A stretch of DNA of 64,000 bases from CALIZF01 sp046292445 (GTDB taxonomy: Bacteria > Pseudomonadota > Alphaproteobacteria > Rhodobacterales > Rhodobacteraceae), in contig JBKBQT010000012.1 of the NCBI GenBank assembly GCA_046292445.1, forward strand, positions 20,844-84,843, given 5' to 3'. A program made the translations under genes and the position numbers. Under the pieces are notes generated by a model. That model saw only the letters and a program-made list of their open reading frames with translations, had not been told where the DNA came from and ran no database searches. Of this stretch, positions 55,378-63,435 are shown in pieces. How positions within the stretch are numbered: position 1 is the stretch's first letter; each line of letters starts with the position of its first letter.

Positions 55378-56586
55378 TCAGGCATTCGCCCGGTCGCGGT
55401 AGAGGTAATCGCGCGTCAGCGGCACGGCATCCTGCCGGTGCGACAGTTGCATCTGGAACACGCATTGCCGCCCAGCGCGAAAGCTCATTTCCGAGGCCAC
55501 GAGGTAGAACCGCCACATCCGGCAGAACCGATCGTCGTAAAGCGCCCGCACTGCATCGATGTTGGCCTCGAACCGCTCCTGCCAGGCGCGTAGCGTGTCG
55601 GCATAGTGCAGCCGCCAGACCTCGATATCGGTCATCCACAGCCCCGAAGCCTCGATCGGGGCGGCAACCTCGGACAGGGCGGGCACATAGCCGCCGGGAA
55701 AGATGTATTTCGTGATCCAGGGGCTCGTCGCCGCCGGCGGGGCATTGCGCCCGATGGTGTGGATCAGCGCGATGCCGTCCGGTGCCAGACGATCCGCAAC
55801 GGTGCGGAAATAGTCGCCGTAATGCGGCACGCCGACATGCTCGAACATGCCGACCGACACGATGCGGTCGAATGCGCCCGTCACCGCGCGATAATCCTGC
55901 AGCCGGAACTCCACGCGGTCTGCCAGCCCCGCCGCCGCGGCCCGTGCCTGCGCCACCTTGAGCTGTTCCGCCGACAGCGTCACCCCCACTACATGGGCGC
56001 CGTGTTCGCGCGCGAGCGTCAGCGCCAGCCCGCCCCAGCCGCAGCCGATGTCGAGGACGCGCATCCCCGGCTCGAGCCGCAGCTTGGCCGCGATCAGCGC
56101 CTTCTTGGCCGCCTGCGCCTCGTCCAGCGTCATGCCCGGCCGGGCGAAATAGGCGCAGGAATATTGCTTGTCCGCGTCGAGAAACAGATCGTAGAGCGTC
56201 CCCGACAGATCGTAATGATGCGCCACGTTCCGGCGCGCCCGGGGCGCCGGGTTCCATTGCGCGATCCACCGCCCCGCACGGCGCAGGGCCAACATCGCGC
56301 CATACCAGCGCGGCACCCGCCGCGTGGTATTGGCCAGCAGCACCGCGAGCAGCGCATGCAGCCCGCGCGGCCCCTCGGGGACGAGCGTGCCGGCCATGTA
56401 GGCCTCGCCCATCGCGAGTTCCGGGCTGCGCACAAGGCGCGCCACCACGGCCGGATCGGTGATGTGCAGGCTGGCCGAGGGCTCGCCTTGCCCGTATCGC
56501 AGCGTCCTGCCGCCGGGCAGTGACAGCGCGAGGCTGCCCGTGCGGACAACATCACGCAGCATCGCGTCGAGCGCCCTATCCCACAT
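55378..56586 (-). CDS. cfa: Cyclopropane-fatty-acyl-phospholipid synthase
   Basis: 402 residues from ATG 56586 (GGGGAGA upstream); a longer open frame starts 51 bases earlier without a ribosome site. An N-terminal lipid-binding region is followed by a SAM-methyltransferase domain with VLDIGCGWGGLALTLAREHG. The family marks are AHHYDLSGTLYDLFLDADKQ, YSCAYFARPGMTLDEAQ and IFPGGYVPALSEV. It methylenates unsaturated phospholipid acyl chains at the inner membrane. It lies close to the recombination scar upstream, which may have altered its promoter. Confidence 0.95.
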   Translation of the reverse strand: MWDRALDAMLRDVVRTGSLALSLPGGRTLRYGQGEPSASLHITDPAVVARLVRSPELAMGEAYMAGTLVPEGPRGLHALLAVLLANTTRRVPRWYGAMLALRRAGRWIAQWNPAPRARRNVAHHYDLSGTLYDLFLDADKQYSCAYFARPGMTLDEAQAAKKALIAAKLRLEPGMRVLDIGCGWGGLALTLAREHGAHVVGVTLSAEQLKVAQARAAAAGLADRVEFRLQDYRAVTGAFDRIVSVGMFEHVGVPHYGDYFRTVADRLAPDGIALIHTIGRNAPPAATSPWITKYIFPGGYVPALSEVAAPIEASGLWMTDIEVWRLHYADTLRAWQERFEANIDAVRALYDDRFCRMWRFYLVASEMSFRAGRQCVFQMQLSHRQDAVPLTRDYLYRDRANA

Positions 56587-56644
56587 GGCGTATCTCCCCG
56601 CTTCGCCCTGCAGGTTACCGCACCGTGACCGCGGCACAAGGCCT

Positions 56645-57235
56645 CAGTCTCACGCCCCGCAAGCCCCGGTCGGCCAGCGAACGCAGGAACCCGGTCCGGA
56701 AGGTTTCGGCCTCGGAGGGGCCGGTGGCCACACCCGGCACCTCGCGCTTGCCGTCCTCGTTCACGGCGACAGCCACGGTCACGGCGCGGCTGGCGATGCG
56801 CCCGCCCTCGCGCAGCTTCACACGGGTGGCGTCGAGCCGCAGGTAGGGCCATGCGCCCTCCAGCGGCCGGGCCAGAAAGGCGTTCACCCGCTCGTCGATC
56901 TCGGCGCAGAGGCGGCTGGCCTGGCTCTTGGACATGCCGCCCGCGCCCATGGCCTTGACCAGGTCGTCGACCGAGCGGGTCGAGACGCCGTGGACATAGG
57001 CCTCCTGAATGACGGCCACCAAAGCCTTCTCGGCCGTGCGGCGCGGCTCCAGAACGCTGGGGAAGCGGCTGCCCTTCCGGAGCTTGGGGATCTCCAGCGC
57101 GATCCGTCCCGCCCGCGTGTTCCAATCGCGGTCGCGGTATCGGTTGCGCTGAACCTCCCGCAACTGGGTGCGCGCGCCCTTGGCCGCACCCGTCCGGGCC
57201 TCGACCTCCGCTTCCATGATCCGCTCGACCGCATG
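56645..57235 (-). pseudogene. IS256-family transposase fragment (both ends missing)
   Basis: About 196 codons (MEAEVEARTGAAKGARTQLR; AGRIALEIPKLRKGSRFPSV; AVIQEAYVHGVSTRSVDDLV; RLDATRVKLREGGR) form the central part of an IS256-type mutator transposase. The family normally has about 400 residues. The N-terminal about 40 and the C-terminal half, with the last catalytic acid, are missing. On one side it joins the start of a fucU/rbsD gene, on the other it ends in the region before cfa. No inverted repeats were found. Confidence 0.8.
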
Positions 57236-57338
57236 CGGGAAAGTTGCGATCCGCCATTACCCGCATGTCGCCGTGACCCATGGCGGCCAGGGCATGAAGC
57301 ACGTCAGGGTTGAGCAGGGGGTCGATGGTCTTGAGCAT
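57234..57338 (-). pseudogene. 5' fragment of a fucU/rbsD-family mutarotase gene
   Basis: 35 codons, MLKTIDPLLNPDVLHALAAM then GHGDMRVMADRNFPA, match the conserved start of RbsD/FucU sugar mutarotases (catalytic-type His in GHGD). The gene is cut by the IS256 fragment. It starts 9 bases after the stop of the ABC-ATPase fragment, the spacing of an intact sugar operon. Confidence 0.65.
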
Positions 57339-57347
57339 GGCCTCGCC

Positions 57348-57426
57348 TCAGCCCACGCGCTGCCCGTCGGCCACGGCGAACAGATGCACGCGGGCGGCGT
57401 CGGGCCGCAGGCGGATCCGCTCGCAG
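57348..57426 (-). pseudogene. 3' fragment of a sugar ABC-transporter ATPase gene (UgpC/MsmK type)
   Basis: About 25 codons (CERIRLRPDAARVHLFAVAD then GQRVG and stop) resemble the last strand of the TOBE domain of UgpC/MsmK-type ATPases, where a RVHLFD-like motif ends the protein. The rest of the gene is replaced by the phage-tail-like fragment in opposite orientation. Short, so moderate confidence. Confidence 0.5.
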
Positions 57427-57434
57427 GCACGAAC

Positions 57435-58007
57435 CTTGCCGCCTCTATGCGGCGATGGCGCCTGACCTATGCGGCAGCCGCGGACTCGGTCGCCGACCAG
57501 CGATCGGCAGGCTGGGCCTGCTGGCGCGGCAACGCGGCGGGCCTTGGAGGTTGGACCTTCGTCACGCGGATTTCGCTGACGACCCTGCAGGCGACCGGGA
57601 TGGGGTTCTTCGGCCTCCATGGATCCACCGCCGCGCTGGCGACCACCCTGACGCTGGCCGCCACCATCAACTGCATCGGCATCGGCTTCCAGCGCGGGAC
57701 GCACACCCGATGGCAACTCGTGGCCAACGACGGGACCGGCGCGCCGACCCTGACCGACATGGGCGCGAGCTTTGCCATCGCGACGGGCGGCGTGCTGACC
57801 CTCTTCATCGCCGCGCCACCCAACGGCGGTTCGGTCTGGGTGCGCGTCGTCGACGAGGTTTCCGGCGCAATCTTCGAGCAGGAAATCACCGCCGACCTGC
57901 CCGCTGCCACGCAATTCCTGTCGCCTCGGCTGTTCCTGAACACCGGCGCGACGGCCGCCGCCGTCGCCTACGATTGCGCCGGGGTCTACCTCGAGACCGA
58001 CTTCTGA
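57435..58007 (+). pseudogene. Phage-tail-like protein, C-terminal domain only
   Basis: About 190 residues from LAASMRRWRLTYAAAADSVA to the end VYLETDF. The pattern (RSAGWACWRGNAAGLGGWTF; GIGFQRGTHTRWQLVANDGT; ATQFLSPRLFLNTGATAAAV) is like the C-terminal domain that I associate with tail or appendage proteins of prophages in this group. No start or upstream domain is present, because the frame is cut at the junction with the ABC-ATPase fragment. The first 32 codons are homologous to the fragment at 10805-10900. Bases 58008-58114 hold nothing recognised. Confidence 0.5.
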
Positions 58008-58114
58008 ACCTGCATCGGTTACGAACCGCAGCCATGGCCCAAGTGGCGGCTCCGAGCCATGTCGCATGCCGAGATGTCTCGGAAGCGGCGGGCCGAGGAC
58101 GGGCCGCCCTGCTG

Positions 58115-59251
58115 TCATTCGGGCGGCAGAAGGTGCTCGAATTCCGCATCGGTCAGGGTCCGCAGGAAAGCCACGAGCGCATCGATGCGCCGGTCGTCGA
58201 GCGCGGGACCATGGCTCAGGTCGTCCAGCGCGAGCGTCCCGGAGACCTGAGGCGCGTCGAAGGGCAGGCCCGTCTCGGGGTTGATCCGCCGCGATTCGGC
58301 CCGCGTGTTGTAGCTGTTGTAGAACAGGATGACGGTGCGAAGGTCGGCGAAGACCCCGTTGTGCATGTAGGGGCCGGTCACGGCGACATTGCGCAGCGTC
58401 GGCGTTCGGAATGCGCCGTGAAGCGTCGCATCGCCGGTGACCGCGGCGGCGCCTGCGTCCACTGTGCCGGGGGGCACACCGTTCCGCGCGCGCAGGGTGC
58501 GGTTCTCGGGCACGCCGATGTTGTGGTAACGATAATCGGAGAAGGTCTCGCGCGCCGCCGGTCCGCCCGACAGATGGCATCGGTTGCAGTTAGTGAACTG
58601 ATCCGAAAAGAACAGCACCCGTCCGAGTTCCTCCTGCGGCGAGAGCGTGAATTCACCCCGCAGCCAGCGGTCGTAGCGCGAACTGAAGGGGGCGAAGCGC
58701 CCGGTGCGCTCGAAGGCAGCGATGGCGGCAGTCAGCGCCTCGTAGGCGCGGTCGGGGTCGTCGAGCACGCCCGCGCCGTAGAGCGCCGGGAAGGCGGCGC
58801 GGTAGTCGGCATTCTCGCGCAACCGCGCCAGCACCGCGGCACGATCCGGCATGCCCATCTCGGCCGGGTTCAGGGGCGGGCCGCCGGCCTGCGCCTCGAG
58901 GCTTGGCGCGCGTCCGTCGTGTAAAAGCCCTCCGGTCCAGCCGCGCGCGCCCTCGCCCGGCGGCGGCACGAGGGCGGCATACATCGCCGTCGGCGCGTTG
59001 CGGTCCCCAAGGCTCGACCCGTCGTCGCCGGGCGAGGCGGCGCCGCGCGGATCGGTGAACGCCCGCGCGGGATCGTGGCAGGAGGCGCAGGATGTCGTCC
59101 GGTTCCACGACAGGTTGACATCGAAGAACAGCTGCTCGCCGAGGGCCTCGGGCGTGGCGGGAACGTCCGGCCCTGCGGCATGCAGCGAGAGGGCGGCAGG
59201 GCCGATCAGCGCGACGACCGCAAGCACGATCAGCAATGCATTGCGACGCAT
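58115..59251 (-). CDS. Di-haem cytochrome c peroxidase/MauG-family protein
   Basis: 378 residues from ATG 59251 with a signal peptide (MRRNALLIVLAVVALIGPAA). Two haem-binding motifs are present: CASCH at 55-59 and CNRCH at 222-226. Typical segments are EQLFFDVNLSWNRTTSCASC, FRTPTLRNVAVTGPYMHNGV (distal Met ligand region) and the C-terminal helix FLRTLTDAEF. It is periplasmic. It diverges from the imelysin operon 150 bases away, so it may share its iron-related control. Confidence 0.92.
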   Translation of the reverse strand: MRRNALLIVLAVVALIGPAALSLHAAGPDVPATPEALGEQLFFDVNLSWNRTTSCASCHDPARAFTDPRGAASPGDDGSSLGDRNAPTAMYAALVPPPGEGARGWTGGLLHDGRAPSLEAQAGGPPLNPAEMGMPDRAAVLARLRENADYRAAFPALYGAGVLDDPDRAYEALTAAIAAFERTGRFAPFSSRYDRWLRGEFTLSPQEELGRVLFFSDQFTNCNRCHLSGGPAARETFSDYRYHNIGVPENRTLRARNGVPPGTVDAGAAAVTGDATLHGAFRTPTLRNVAVTGPYMHNGVFADLRTVILFYNSYNTRAESRRINPETGLPFDAPQVSGTLALDDLSHGPALDDRRIDALVAFLRTLTDAEFEHLLPPE

Positions 59252-59401
59252 GGCTTCTCTCCCCGGTCGTCGGCAGAAAACACGATGTCGACTCGTTGAC
59301 ATCCAATGCCGACCGTTTTAATCAGGATAGGTGAACCTGCCAAGCCGGTAGCCAGCGACATGCGGACCAAGCCAGGCGCAACCCTGTCGCGAGGTCTCGT
59401 G

Positions 59402-60667
59402 ATGCTCCCGTTCCGTCGTCTGGCGCTTGCCGCCTCCGTCGCTCTTTCGGGCGGTTTTCCCGCTCTGGCCGACCATCCCGCGCAGGTCGTGGCCACCTAT
59501 GCCGAGATCGCACTCGCCGGCTATCAGGACAGCCTGACCGCCGCGCGCGCGCTCGATGCCGCCATCGCGGCACTGATCGCCGACCCGTCCGAGACGACGC
59601 TGCCCGCCGCCCGCGATGCCTGGAGGGCCGCGCGCGTGCCCTACATGCAGACCGAAGTCTTCCGCTTCGGCAATCCGGTCGTGGACGTCTGGGAAGGCCG
59701 CGTGAACGCCTGGCCGCTGGACGAGGGGCTGATCGACTATACGGCCGGCGACTACATTGGCGCCTACGACGAGAACCCTTTCGCCGATCTGAACATCATC
59801 GCCAGTCCGGTCCTGAACATCGCCGGTCGGCAGATCGATGCGCGCGAGATCACGCCGGCGCTCCTGCAATCCCTGCACGAGCTGGACGGGATCGAGGCGA
59901 ATGTTGCCACCGGCTACCATGCCATCGAGTTCCTCCTCTGGGGGCAGGACCTGAACGGCACGGGGCCCGGGGCCGGCGAGCGCCCCTACACGGACTATGT
60001 GCAGGGCGAGGGCTGCACCGGCGGCAATTGCGACCGGCGCGCGGCCTACTTGGCGGCGGCGAGCACGCTGCTCGTGGCGGATCTGGCCGAAATGGTTGAG
60101 GCTTGGGGTGACGGCGGCGCGGCGCGGGCGGCGGTCGTCGCCGATCCGGTCGCGGGCCTCAGGGCGATGCTGACCGGCATGGGAAGCCTGTCCTATGGCG
60201 AACTGGCGGGCGAGCGGATGCGGCTGGGGCTGCTGCTGAACGACCCCGAGGAAGAGCATGACTGCTTTTCCGACAACACGCATATGAGCCATTTCCTGAA
60301 CGCGCAGGGCATCCGCAATGTCTGGAGGGGTCGCTACCGCCGCATCGACGGGTCGGAGGTGACGGGGCCGTCGCTCGCCACGCTTGTGGCTGCGGCCGAC
60401 GCCCGCATTGCCGAGGAGCTGTCGGCCCGTATCGACGCCTCTGTGTCGGCGATGCAGGCCATCGTCGATGCGGCCGAGGCCGGCATGGCCTACGACATGA
60501 TGCTTGCCCCCGGAAACGACGCGGGCGCGGCGCTGATCATGGCGGGGGTCGAGGCGCTGATCGCCCAGACGCGCAGCATCGAGCGGGCCGTTGCTGCCCT
60601 GGCGCTCGGCGAGATCGAGATCGAGGGTTCGGACAGTCTCGACAATCCCGCGGCCGTGATGCAGTAA
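59402..60667 (+). CDS. Imelysin-family (M75) periplasmic iron-uptake protein
   Basis: 421 residues from ATG 59402 with signal peptide (RLALAASVALSGGFPALA). The GxHxxE motif is GYHAIE at 171-176; other marks are DAWRAARVPYMQTEVFRFGN, LDEGLIDYT and LLNDPEEEHDCFSDNTHMSH. Imelysins bind or process iron or haem compounds outside the inner membrane. An imelysin, a di-haem oxidoreductase and a second imelysin in this order form a recurring iron cluster. Confidence 0.92.
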   Translation: MLPFRRLALAASVALSGGFPALADHPAQVVATYAEIALAGYQDSLTAARALDAAIAALIADPSETTLPAARDAWRAARVPYMQTEVFRFGNPVVDVWEGRVNAWPLDEGLIDYTAGDYIGAYDENPFADLNIIASPVLNIAGRQIDAREITPALLQSLHELDGIEANVATGYHAIEFLLWGQDLNGTGPGAGERPYTDYVQGEGCTGGNCDRRAAYLAAASTLLVADLAEMVEAWGDGGAARAAVVADPVAGLRAMLTGMGSLSYGELAGERMRLGLLLNDPEEEHDCFSDNTHMSHFLNAQGIRNVWRGRYRRIDGSEVTGPSLATLVAAADARIAEELSARIDASVSAMQAIVDAAEAGMAYDMMLAPGNDAGAALIMAGVEALIAQTRSIERAVAALALGEIEIEGSDSLDNPAAVMQ

Positions 60668-60670
60668 CCG

Positions 60671-61990
60671 ATGCGCGCGTTGGCGGTCACTGCCGCGGCT
60701 CTGGCGGCGGGCTTTGCTCTGGCCCAGGGCGTCCTGCCGGAAGCGGACAGGGTCGTTCTTGCGCGCCCCGACCGCGCCGTTTCGACGGCTGCGGCCGTGC
60801 CGGCGGGGCTGGCTGCGCTCGATGCGCAGGCGGGCTCCGCCCTATTCGACAGGTTATGGGTCGCTGCGCCTGCCTCGACCCGCGCGGCCGACGGGCTCGG
60901 CCCGCTCTACAACGCGCGGTCCTGCTCGGCTTGCCACGCGGGCCACGGTCGGGCGCATCCGCCTGCGGGTGCCGGGGCCTTGCCGCCCGGTCTTGTGGTT
61001 CGGCTCGCGCAGCCCGACGGCAGCCCCGATCCGGTCTACGGGCACCAGGTCCAGCCGCTCGCGGCGGCGGGTCTGCCGGGCGAGGCGCGCGCGGCGGTGC
61101 GCTGGCACGAGACGGTCGTGCACCTGCGCGATGGCACGCCGATCGCGCTGCGCCGGCCGGAAGTCGTGCTGTCGGATCTGGCCTGGGGTCCGCTCGATCC
61201 GGCAACCCGGGTCGGCCTGCGCGCGGCGCCACCGCTCGTCGGCCTCGGGTTTGTCGCCGCGATCGAGGCCGCCGACCTGACAGATCCCGCCGCGCCGGGG
61301 CGGGTGCGCATGGTGCAGCGGCTTGACGGCACCGCCGCGGAAACCGGCCGTTTCGGCCGCCGGGCCGGGGCGGCGACGCTGCACGACAGCATCGCCCTCG
61401 CGCTCTCGGCCGACATGGGATTGTCCTCGCCGTTCAGGCCCGAGCCCTGGGGCGACTGCACGCCGGCGCAACAGGCCTGTCGTGTCGCGCCACATGGCGA
61501 CGGCGATGCCCGCGGGCACGAACTCGCGCAAGCGGCCGTCGATCTGATCGCGGCGCATCTCGCAAGCCTTCGGGTGCCCGCGCGGCGCGACCCTGACCGG
61601 ATCACGGTGCAGCGCGGCGAGACGCTGTTTCACGACGCGGGCTGTGCCACGTGTCATCGCCCGCGCTTCACCATCGCCACGGACGAGCGGCCGCGCGTGA
61701 TACGGCCCTACGGCGACTTCCGGCTGCACGACATGGGCGAAGGCCTTGCCGACCCCGCGTCCGAGGCGGGGGTGGCGCCCGGCGAATGGCGCACGACGCC
61801 GCTCTGGGGCCTCGGATACACGCGGCTCGTCGGGGACGGCCGCGAAAGCTATCTGCACGATGGCCGCGCGCGCGATCTGCTCGAAGCGATCCTGTGGCAC
61901 GGGGGCGATGCGGCCTTTGCCCGCGACCGGGTCGCGGGGATGGATGCGGCCGACCGTGCTGCCTTGATCGCCTTTCTGGAGAGCCTCTGA
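60671..61990 (+). CDS. Di-haem oxidoreductase (DUF1111 family)
   Basis: 439 residues with a signal peptide (MRALAVTAAALAAGFALAQG). CSACH at 85-89 and CATCH at 325-329 bind the two haems. Other family marks are GLGPLYNARSCSACHAGHGR, GLGFVAAIEA and HDGRARDLLEAILWHGGDA. It is periplasmic and thought to handle electrons for iron uptake. It starts 3 bases after the imelysin stop and its own stop overlaps the next start by one base (TGATG). Confidence 0.92.
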   Translation: MRALAVTAAALAAGFALAQGVLPEADRVVLARPDRAVSTAAAVPAGLAALDAQAGSALFDRLWVAAPASTRAADGLGPLYNARSCSACHAGHGRAHPPAGAGALPPGLVVRLAQPDGSPDPVYGHQVQPLAAAGLPGEARAAVRWHETVVHLRDGTPIALRRPEVVLSDLAWGPLDPATRVGLRAAPPLVGLGFVAAIEAADLTDPAAPGRVRMVQRLDGTAAETGRFGRRAGAATLHDSIALALSADMGLSSPFRPEPWGDCTPAQQACRVAPHGDGDARGHELAQAAVDLIAAHLASLRVPARRDPDRITVQRGETLFHDAGCATCHRPRFTIATDERPRVIRPYGDFRLHDMGEGLADPASEAGVAPGEWRTTPLWGLGYTRLVGDGRESYLHDGRARDLLEAILWHGGDAAFARDRVAGMDAADRAALIAFLESL

Positions 61991-62645
61991 TGCGCCGGTC
62001 CGCCCTCATTCTTGCCCTGATCATGGGGGCCGGTCCGGCTGCGGCGGATGTGCCGCGCGCCCTCGACAGGGTGCTGCTGCCGGGACTTGCGGCTTTCGCC
62101 GAAGCCGCTCGGGTGCTGGCCGACAGCTCTGCCGCGGATTGAAGCCGGGCGTCCGTCCTGCCGTCCTGTCACGCTGCGCGCGACGCCTGGGGTGCGGTCG
62201 GCGACATCCGGGTGGGGCCGACCGAAGCGGCGGCGCCGACCATCGCCTTCATGGCCGACGACCGGATGACCGGGCCTCGCGCCCTGCGCGCGGTCTGGCC
62301 GGGCTCGACGTGATGCTGGGCGCGGCCGAAGTGGACTACGCGGCCGGCAGCCCCGGCTGCGCGCTGGTCCGCGCCATTGCCGCAGATCCGGCGGCGCAGG
62401 CGGAAGACCTGCATGCCGGATGGGACGCGTATGCGCCGCTGCTGCGCAACCCGGGCGGGCCCGGCAACGATGCCTATCTCGACAACCGCGAAAGCCTGCG
62501 GGCGCTCTTCACGCAAATCCTGGCGGTCGTCGAGGCCACGGCGCGCACGCGCCTCGGCCGCCCGCTTGGAACCGTCGAGCGCCCGCGTCCGGCGCGAGCC
62601 GAGGGCTGGCGCATCGGTCGGTCCTTGCCCGACGCGCGCGCCCGA
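61990..62645 (+). pseudogene. Second imelysin gene, broken by a stop, a frameshift and loss of the end
   Basis: From ATG 61990 a signal peptide (MRRSALILALIMGAGPAAAD) and mature start read well until TGA 62140-62142. Beyond it the same frame continues with imelysin-like HAARDAWGAVGDIRVGPTEA and GPRALRAVWPGS. Near 62300 the similarity jumps to another frame (GLDVMLGAAEVDYAAGSPGC; TRLGRPLGTVERPRPARAEG), with some sequence missing between. It stops matching at about 62645, where a minus-strand gene end begins. Three lesions mean no functional product. Confidence 0.7.
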
Positions 62646-63081
62646 GGCGCCCGGCCCGCATTGCGCCGATCATCTCGATCAGGCGGCGTTCGTCGGGCGT
62701 CAGCCAGACCCGGCAGCAGGCGCAGCCCTCGGCGTTGAAGCAGAAGGACGAGCGGCGCGTGGCGCGAAGCACCTGCACAACCGCCACCAGGTCGTAGCAC
62801 AGGGGGCCGGCTGCGTGCGGGCCTGCATTCGCGGTGGCGCAGTGCAGGGCGCGCAGCCAGCCGTGGCTTTCGGGGGCGGCGAAGGTCTGGAACTGCCAGC
62901 GCAAGAGCGACAGGGTCAGCCGGGCGAAGGAGTCGGGGTCGAGGCTGTCCGGCGCGATCTCGTCGGGTCTGAAGGGGCGACGGCGCCATTCGCCGAAGGC
63001 GGCGTGCGATCCGGTCTGCGGCGCGCCGCTTTGCTGCGCGGCCCGGGGCGGCCGGGGGCGGAACGCCTCAGCGCCGGGCAT
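62509..63081 (-). CDS. Unknown protein with a CxCC motif, probably truncated
   Basis: 190 codons from ATG 63081, overlapping the preceding small gene by 14 bases. The part from about 62650 upwards looks like real protein: FRPDEIAPDSLDPDSFARLT, AAPESHGWLRALHCATANAG and FCFNAEGCACCRVWLTPDER, with a Cys cluster that could bind metal. The last about 45 codons are opposite-strand shadow of the broken imelysin gene, so the true 3' end appears lost at the junction near 62650. Family not recognised. Confidence 0.5.
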   Translation of the reverse strand: MPGAEAFRPRPPRAAQQSGAPQTGSHAAFGEWRRRPFRPDEIAPDSLDPDSFARLTLSLLRWQFQTFAAPESHGWLRALHCATANAGPHAAGPLCYDLVAVVQVLRATRRSSFCFNAEGCACCRVWLTPDERRLIEMIGAMRAGRLGRARRARTDRCASPRLAPDAGARRFQAGGRGACAPWPRRPPGFA

Positions 63082-63256
63082 GAACCTGCCTATAACTCTC
63101 GGCCGGCGGCACGGCCGATCCCGCCCGGTCGTCCGGCTCGACTTCATATCGGTCGCAGAGGCGTTCGAGCCAGAGTTCGAGCATGCGGATGTCGGGAAAA
63201 CACAGGACATCGGCCATGCCGATGTCGGGCAAGGCTGCAAGAAATGCGTGGGACAT
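63068..63256 (-). CDS. Small conserved-looking protein of unknown function
   Basis: 62 residues from ATG 63256: MSHAFLAALPDIGMADVLCF, then PDIRMLELWLERLCDRYEVE and a basic end. No signal peptide or known motif. The sensible hydrophobic/charged pattern and the 14-base overlap with the following gene suggest a real two-gene operon. Function unknown. Confidence 0.5.
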   Translation of the reverse strand: MSHAFLAALPDIGMADVLCFPDIRMLELWLERLCDRYEVEPDDRAGSAVPPAESYRQVHARR

Positions 63257-63435
63257 GGGACCTCGCGCGATGAACCTGATGTTTGCCGGGTTCGGCGCGC
63301 CAGAGGCGGCTTGACTGGGTCGACGAATAGATTACTAATTTAGTCAACATAGTCAAGTGCCAGTTATGGCACGCTTCGCTTACGCCAGCCCTCGCGCCAG
63401 CACGCCCCCGGACCCAAACCACGAGGAGCCTGCCC
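63257..63435. promoter_or_regulatory. Divergent control region with repeated AGTCAA motifs
   Basis: An AT-rich patch stands out between the divergent genes. TAGTCAA occurs at 63341-63347 and 63350-63356, nine bases apart. The inverse TTGACT is at 63311-63316, and an 11-base palindrome ACTAATTTAGT lies at 63334-63344. Together these look like an operator and promoter region, perhaps for an iron-responsive regulator given the neighbours. GAGGAG at 63423-63428 is the ribosome site of the plus gene. Confidence 0.45.
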
